The notes under the pieces were generated by a model. The model made no database searches. It saw only the letters and a list, made by a program, of their open reading frames with translations, and was not told the DNA's origin. Source: Mesorhizobium sp. BR1-1-16 (GTDB taxonomy: Bacteria; Pseudomonadota; Alphaproteobacteria; Rhizobiales; Kaistiaceae). From it: a DNA stretch of 48,785 nt. A program made the position numbers and the translations under genes. Numbering within the stretch: the stretch's first letter is position 1; every line of letters starts with the position of its first letter. Below, in pieces: positions 44,130-48,785 of this stretch. The stretch lies in contig NZ_JAIUIE010000020.1 of NCBI RefSeq assembly GCF_020165495.1, positions 1 to 48,785 of the forward strand. The letters are read 5' to 3'.

Positions 44130-44840
44130 ATGGCTATCGACGACAGCAACGACAACTCGAACTATGCGCTGAAGCGCATCCGATCGCTGCTGGATCCGGC
44201 TTTGCTCGGTCCCGATCGAAAGCTGCCGACCGAGCGCGCGCTGTGCGAGATGCTGGAGGTGAGCCGCCGCTCGGTTCGCCGCGCGCTGGCCGTGCTCGAA
44301 GCCGAAGGCCATATCTGGCGCCGCCAGGGCTCGGGGACGTTTGCCGGCCCTGCCCCGGTGCCGATCCTGCTCTCTCTTGAAGCTGTTGCCTCGCAGAGCA
44401 GCTATTTGGAAGTGATGGAGATCCGGCTGCGGCTGGAGCCTGAATTTGCGGGACAGGCGGCGACCCGCGCCACGCCGGCCGATATCGAGCGGCTGCGCAC
44501 ACTGATTGGCCATATCAACGCCAGCGCCGATGCCGACGAGCGTGAGTTGTGGGACAGTTCCTTCCACCGGACGGTGGCGGAAATCGCCGGCAACCGCCTC
44601 TATCTGGCGATATTCGACCTCGTCGACCGCGTCCGCCAGGAAGCGGCCTGGCTTGAGTTGCGCGAGCGGGCCCGCAGCGCCAACACCAATAAGCTCTATC
44701 GCAGCCAGCACGAAGCCGTCGTCGACGCCATTGCGGATGGCGATGCCGCAAGCGCGGCCGCGGCGATGCGGGTGCATCTCCTGGCGCTGCAAAAGAACCT
44801 CAGGCGGCTCGCGACACAGGAGAGCGCCGATGTTTCCTGA
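44130..44840 (+). CDS. GntR-family regulator with FCD domain
   Basis: A 236-residue FadR-subfamily regulator. The HTH reads [28 protein letters not shown] and the wing [13 protein letters not shown]; the FCD domain includes [33 protein letters not shown] and [14 protein letters not shown]. The ATG at 44130 is chosen; an adjacent GTG (44127) and an upstream TTG (44091, inside the operator) are possible. Its 3' end overlaps the next gene by 11 bp, so it is the first gene of the peptide-transport operon. Confidence 0.92.
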   Translation: MAIDDSNDNSNYALKRIRSLLDPALLGPDRKLPTERALCEMLEVSRRSVRRALAVLEAEGHIWRRQGSGTFAGPAPVPILLSLEAVASQSSYLEVMEIRLRLEPEFAGQAATRATPADIERLRTLIGHINASADADERELWDSSFHRTVAEIAGNRLYLAIFDLVDRVRQEAAWLELRERARSANTNKLYRSQHEAVVDAIADGDAASAAAAMRVHLLALQKNLRRLATQESADVS

Positions 44841-45885
44841 AGCCGCTATGCCGATGCCGCCGCACGCGAACATGCCGGACCCGGCAGCTTTTGCCGAACC
44901 GGCGCTGTTGCGGGTCGAGAATCTGTCGATCGGCTTTGCCGGAACAGCGGCCAATGTCGTCGATAGCGTCAGCTTTTCGATTGCCGCCGGCAAGACGCTC
45001 TGCCTCGTTGGCGAGAGCGGCTGCGGCAAGTCGGTGACGTCCCTCGCCATCATGGGCCTGTTGCCGCCGAAATCGACGCGCATCCCGAGCGGGCGGGCCG
45101 AGTTCGATGGCCGCGACCTGCTGCATCTGCCGCGCGCCGAACTCGAGACGATCCGCGGCGACCGTCTGGCGATGATCTTTCAGGAGCCGATGACGTCGCT
45201 CAATCCGAGCTTCACAGTCGGCGACCAGATTGCCGAAGCCGTGCGGCGTCATCGCAAGGTGTCGCATGAGGCGGCGCGCGAGCGGGCGCTCGAGATGTTC
45301 CGCCGGGTGCGGATTCCGAGCCCCGAGCAACGGCTTCGCGAATATCCCTATCAGCTCTCCGGCGGCATGCGGCAGCGCGTGATGATCGCTATGGCGCTCG
45401 CCAACGACCCGCAACTCTTGATCGCCGACGAGCCAACAACCGCGCTCGACGTCACCATCCAGGCGCAGATCCTCGAACTCATGCGCGAGTTACAGCGCGA
45501 GACGGGCACGTCGATGCTGCTGATCACCCATGATCTAGGCGTGGTCGCCGAAACCGCCGACATGGTCGCGGTGATGTATGCAGGCCATATCGTCGAGAGC
45601 GGCCCGGTCGAGGCCATCTTCCGCGATCCGCAGCATCCCTACACGATCGGCTTGATGGGCTCGATGCCATCGCTAGGCGCGCGCACGGGTCGGCTGGCCA
45701 CGATCCGGGGCTCCGTGCCGCCGCCGCAGGCGATGCCCGCCGGCTGCCGCTTCTCGACCCGCTGTCCCTTTGCCGACGACCGCTGTAGACGCGAGGTGCC
45801 ACCGTTCGTCCTCGGCGCCGATGGGCACGGCGCCGCCTGCTTCAAGGCGCCGCTGGAAATCCATATCGAGGGGAAAGCCGGATGA
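44830..45885 (+). CDS. Oligopeptide/dipeptide ABC transporter ATPase (DppD/OppD type)
   Basis: A 351-residue ATPase. Walker A GESGCGKS (61-68), Q-loop [13 protein letters not shown], signature LSGGMRQR, Walker [14 protein letters not shown]-loop [11 protein letters not shown], and the C-terminal oligo_HPY region with [16 protein letters not shown] that can hold an iron-sulfur cluster. Starts inside the GntR gene and overlaps the next ATPase gene by 4 bp (ATGA). Confidence 0.95.
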   Translation: MFPEAAMPMPPHANMPDPAAFAEPALLRVENLSIGFAGTAANVVDSVSFSIAAGKTLCLVGESGCGKSVTSLAIMGLLPPKSTRIPSGRAEFDGRDLLHLPRAELETIRGDRLAMIFQEPMTSLNPSFTVGDQIAEAVRRHRKVSHEAARERALEMFRRVRIPSPEQRLREYPYQLSGGMRQRVMIAMALANDPQLLIADEPTTALDVTIQAQILELMRELQRETGTSMLLITHDLGVVAETADMVAVMYAGHIVESGPVEAIFRDPQHPYTIGLMGSMPSLGARTGRLATIRGSVPPPQAMPAGCRFSTRCPFADDRCRREVPPFVLGADGHGAACFKAPLEIHIEGKAG

Positions 45886-46967
45886 CCGCCGAGGCGCCCA
45901 TTCTCGAGACCCGCGATATCGTCAAGCATTTTGGCGGCGGTACCGGCTTGGCTGCCGGCCCGCTCGTCCATGCCGTCGACCCGATCTCGCTCAGTGTCAA
46001 CCGTGGCGAGACCTTCGCCATTGTCGGAGAATCCGGCTGCGGCAAGTCCACTCTGGCCCGGCTGCTGCTGCGCCTGATCGAGCCGACCAGCGGGCAGGTC
46101 TACTATGAGGGGCAGGATCTGACCGCCTTGACGCCGACGCAGATGCGCAAGCTCAGAGCCGAGATGCAGTTCATCTTTCAAGATCCGTTCTCCTCGCTCA
46201 ATCCGCGCATGAAGGTGAGAACGCTGGTCGAAGAACCGCTCCTCGTTCACACGCGCCTTTCGGCGCGCGAGCGGCGGACCCGTGTCGATGAACTGCTGCG
46301 GCAGGTCGGCCTCAGGCCTGAATATGCCGATCGTTATCCGCACGAATTCTCGGGTGGGCAGCGCCAGCGCATCGGCATCGCGCGCGCGCTCGCTTCAGGA
46401 CCGAAGCTGCTGATCGGCGACGAGCCGGTCTCGGCGCTCGATGTGTCGGTGCGGGCCCAGATCATCAATCTGCTCGATGAGCTCAAGGGCGCCTTCGGGC
46501 TGACGCTCGTCATCATCTCGCACGACCTCGCCGTCATCCGCCATATGAGCGATCGCGTGGCGGTCATGTATCTCGGCCAGATCGTCGAGACCGCGCCCGT
46601 GGAAAGCCTGTTCGAGCGACCGCTCCACCCCTACACGCAGGCCCTGATTCAAGCCATTCCGGTGCCGGCGCCGGGGGCTCGCGATCCGGGCGATCGCAAG
46701 CTCAGGGGCGATATCCCCTCCCCGGTCGCGCCGCCGCCGGGTTGCCGCTTCCACACCCGCTGCCCGCACGCCGTCGAGATCTGCCACCAGAAGGAGCCGT
46801 TCCTCGAGGCCGCCGGAGAGGGACGCTTCGTCGCCTGCCATCGCTGGAGCGAGCTGCCGCATCGCGGGCTCACTGGCAAGGTCGGAGCCGCGCTGACGCC
46901 CGGCGCGGAACGCCGCTTCGCGCTCTATCGGGAGCGCAGCGCGGCCGATGCCGGAGGGTCGCCATGA
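45882..46967 (+). CDS. Oligopeptide/dipeptide ABC transporter ATPase (DppF/OppF type)
   Basis: A 361-residue second ATPase. Walker [10 protein letters not shown] (49-57), [13 protein letters not shown], signature FSGGQRQR, Walker [14 protein letters not shown]-loop [14 protein letters not shown], and an oligo_HPY tail with [15 protein letters not shown]. Forms the heterodimeric motor with the product of 44830-45885. No permease gene is found between it and the binding protein. Confidence 0.95.
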   Translation: MTAEAPILETRDIVKHFGGGTGLAAGPLVHAVDPISLSVNRGETFAIVGESGCGKSTLARLLLRLIEPTSGQVYYEGQDLTALTPTQMRKLRAEMQFIFQDPFSSLNPRMKVRTLVEEPLLVHTRLSARERRTRVDELLRQVGLRPEYADRYPHEFSGGQRQRIGIARALASGPKLLIGDEPVSALDVSVRAQIINLLDELKGAFGLTLVIISHDLAVIRHMSDRVAVMYLGQIVETAPVESLFERPLHPYTQALIQAIPVPAPGARDPGDRKLRGDIPSPVAPPPGCRFHTRCPHAVEICHQKEPFLEAAGEGRFVACHRWSELPHRGLTGKVGAALTPGAERRFALYRERSAADAGGSP

Positions 46968-47252
46968 AACGCCTTTCCCACCCTCATCGTCCATGCCGTG
47001 CAGAACGGCATCGGCCAACGCGCCCTCATCCAGGAGGTGCCCATTCGCAATGACCGATCTGACATGGCACGTCGCGCCTTCTAGTCGCGGCGGACCTATC
47101 CGGCGGGACACAGCCGACCCGAACTGAGCCGCAGCACGAACTGTAGCCGACATCGGCTCGCCGGCCGACAGATGCACCTTGTCCGACGTCCGCGAACCAG
47201 CTTCGCGGCGGCAGGAGGAGGTTTGCCTACACCCAACCGAGGAACCAGAACG
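46968..47252. other. Spacer between ATPase and binding-protein genes, possible gene remnant
   Basis: An ATG overlapping the ATPase stop (46964, ATGA) opens a 29-codon frame. One base shift away, 46971-47084 reads FPTLIVHAVQNGIGQRA before a stop. This may be the decayed start of a formerly coupled gene; it may also be chance. The rest is a leader, with AGGAGG at 47214-47219 but too far from the ATG at 47253. Confidence 0.35.
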
Positions 47253-48761
47253 ATGAAACTCAGGAAATTCGCCTTCTCCCTGGCCATGCTGGCCTCCATA
47301 AGCGCCCCTGCCCTCGCCGCCGATCTCAAGATCGGCATTGGCGAGGATCCGGATGCGCTCGATCCAGACCAGTCGCGCACCTTTGTCGGCGAAGTCGTCT
47401 TCGCGGCCATGTGCGACAAGCTGGTCAACATCCAGCCCGACCTCACCATCATTCCGCAGCTCGCGACGGACTGGAGCTGGGCGCCGGACGGCAAGACGCT
47501 GACCATGCATCTGCGCGAGGGTGTCACCTTCCAGGATGGCACGCCGTTCGACGCCGCCGCGGTGGTTGCCAACATTCAGCGTTCGCAGACGCTGCCGGAA
47601 TCGAGCCGCAAGAGCGAGTTGTCCTCGGTGGAATCGGTCACGGCGAATGGCGACTATGAGGTGGCGTTCCATCTCAAGAATGCCGATGCGACGCTCCTCG
47701 CGACCCTGGCCGCACGCTCCGGCGCCATGAAGTCGCCGACCGCCTTCGGCAAGGGCACCGCGGCCGATTTCGCCAATCATCCGGTTTGCGTCGGCCCCTA
47801 CACCTTCGACAGCCGTGTGGCGCAGGACCGGATCATTCTGAAGAAAGACCCGAAATACTGGGACGCGCAGAACTTCCACTTCGACACGATCACCTATCTG
47901 CCCATTCCCGACCAGACGGTTCGCCTGGCTAACCTGCGTGCCGGCGATCTCGACATGATCGAGCGGGTCGCGCCGACCGATCTGAAATCGGTGCAGGCCG
48001 ATGCCAGCCTCTCCAACGCGCAGGCGGCGGGCCTTGGCTATAATGCCATCACCTTCAACGTCGCCAACGGCGCGGGCGCCAAGGATAGCCCGATGACCAA
48101 CCCACTCCTGCGGGAAGCCTTCTCGCTGTCGCTCGACCGCGAGGCGATCGCCCAGGTGGTGTTCGAGGGCATGGCGACGCCCGGCAATCAGTCGGCGCCC
48201 CCGAACAGCCCGTGGTTTGACAAGGCAGATCCGGTGCCAGCCCGCGATATCGCCAAGGCCAAGGATCTGCTCAAGCAGGCCGGTGTCAGCAGCGTCGACT
48301 TCACCTTGAGCGTCATCAACGATCCGATTTCGGGCCAGATCGCGCAGGTCATCCAGTCGATGGCGGCCGAGGCCGGCTTCAACGTGAAGATCAAGGCTTC
48401 CGAGTTCGGCACGCTGCTGTCAGCGCAGGCCTCCGGCGACTACCAGGCCGACCTGATCGGCTGGTCGGGCTATGTCGATCCTGACGCCAACTGGTACCAG
48501 TTCGTCGTCTGCAACGGCAGCCTGAACGATGCGAAATACTGCAATGCCGACGTCGACAAGCTGATGAACGCAGCCCGCGCTTCGACCGATCCTGCGGTGC
48601 GCAAGCAGAACTACGATGCGGCGCGAACCATCCTCAGCAAGGAAAGCCCGATCGTCTATCTGTACCACCCGACCTGGATTTGGGCGACCAAGAAGTCCGT
48701 CACCGGCTTCGTCCCCTATCCCGATGGCCTGATCCGCCTCGGCGGCGTCGCCAAGAGCTGA
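47253..48761 (+). CDS. Peptide ABC transporter substrate-binding protein (SBP family 5)
   Basis: A 502-residue periplasmic protein of the DppA/OppA/GsiB class. Signal peptide FAFSLAMLASISAPALAA, then LKIGIGEDPDALDPDQS. Other landmarks are the family element LATDWSWAPDGKTLTMHLREGVTFQDG, GPYTFDSRVAQDRIILKKDP and NPLLREAFSLSLDREAI. The C-terminus is complete (DGLIRLGGVAKS). It belongs to the operon starting at 44130. The matching permeases are probably encoded after 48785. Confidence 0.93.
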   Translation: MKLRKFAFSLAMLASISAPALAADLKIGIGEDPDALDPDQSRTFVGEVVFAAMCDKLVNIQPDLTIIPQLATDWSWAPDGKTLTMHLREGVTFQDGTPFDAAAVVANIQRSQTLPESSRKSELSSVESVTANGDYEVAFHLKNADATLLATLAARSGAMKSPTAFGKGTAADFANHPVCVGPYTFDSRVAQDRIILKKDPKYWDAQNFHFDTITYLPIPDQTVRLANLRAGDLDMIERVAPTDLKSVQADASLSNAQAAGLGYNAITFNVANGAGAKDSPMTNPLLREAFSLSLDREAIAQVVFEGMATPGNQSAPPNSPWFDKADPVPARDIAKAKDLLKQAGVSSVDFTLSVINDPISGQIAQVIQSMAAEAGFNVKIKASEFGTLLSAQASGDYQADLIGWSGYVDPDANWYQFVVCNGSLNDAKYCNADVDKLMNAARASTDPAVRKQNYDAARTILSKESPIVYLYHPTWIWATKKSVTGFVPYPDGLIRLGGVAKS

Positions 48762-48785
48762 TCCGACCCTAAGAAGCGGCCCCCG

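Noticed and set aside
46395-47879. 494-codon minus-strand open frame
   Set aside because: Antisense to the peptide ATPase and binding-protein genes; no protein motif.

Overview
The window looks like chromosomal DNA of a GC-rich alphaproteobacterium, most probably of the order Hyphomicrobiales (Rhizobiales). This rests on aerobic-pathway cobalamin genes (CobN, CobO, CobQ, CobW, CbtA/CbtB), direct-repeat alphaproteobacterial SOS boxes in front of lexA, an NDUFS4-type complex I accessory protein, DUF1289 and DUF192 proteins, REP-like palindromes with a GCCGGG core, and many ABC importers. No family or genus can be assigned from sequence reading alone. No insertion sequence, phage gene, CRISPR array or recognisable defence system was found.

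Layout. (1) 1-931: 3' part of a GDP-L-fucose synthase gene. (2) 998-3049: three minus-strand unknown genes, in which two paralogous ~70-residue proteins flank a 435-residue low-complexity protein. (3) 3191-12737: cobalamin block. cobD is on the plus strand; cbtB-cbtA-cobP-cobW-cobN-cobO-cobQ form one tightly coupled minus-strand operon behind a cobalamin riboswitch, so cobalt uptake, metal chaperoning, corrin metallation, adenosylation and amidation are governed together. (4) 13217-13855: tRNA-Asn and tRNA-Gln, followed by a gene-poor stretch. (5) 14418-21771: carbohydrate catabolic cluster with a CUT1 importer (binding protein and two permeases, no ATPase), a GntR/FCD regulator, two Gfo/Idh/MocA dehydrogenases and a TIM-barrel isomerase/epimerase. 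Two near-identical operator-like sequences tie the cluster together. (6) 22278-28259: a complete PotABCD/Fbp-like importer, an aldo/keto reductase and a divergent LysR regulator. (7) 28276-33504: housekeeping genes (kdsA, NDUFS4-like, DUF192, double cold-shock protein, gloA, MarR with DUF1398, ogt) with tRNA-Arg, tRNA-Pro and tRNA-Glu between them. (8) 33663-36868: lipoprotein, L,D-transpeptidase, orphan polar amino-acid binding protein, lexA. (9) 37108-39274: late cobalamin genes (nicotinate-nucleotide:DMB phosphoribosyltransferase; cobalamin synthase) and DUF1289. (10) 39225-42499: SBF-like transporter, dusA, zinc alcohol dehydrogenase. (11) 42656-48761: acetamidase/formamidase, a second GntR/FCD regulator, two oligopeptide ABC ATPases and a peptide-binding protein. 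The permeases are absent and may lie beyond the window. A second pair of matching operator-like sequences precedes the amidase and the regulator.

Most of the window is recognisable metabolism and transport. The best candidates for something undescribed are the small-protein / low-complexity-protein / small-protein unit at 998-3049 and the two regulon-like pairs of operators. No whole new system is demonstrated by the sequence alone.
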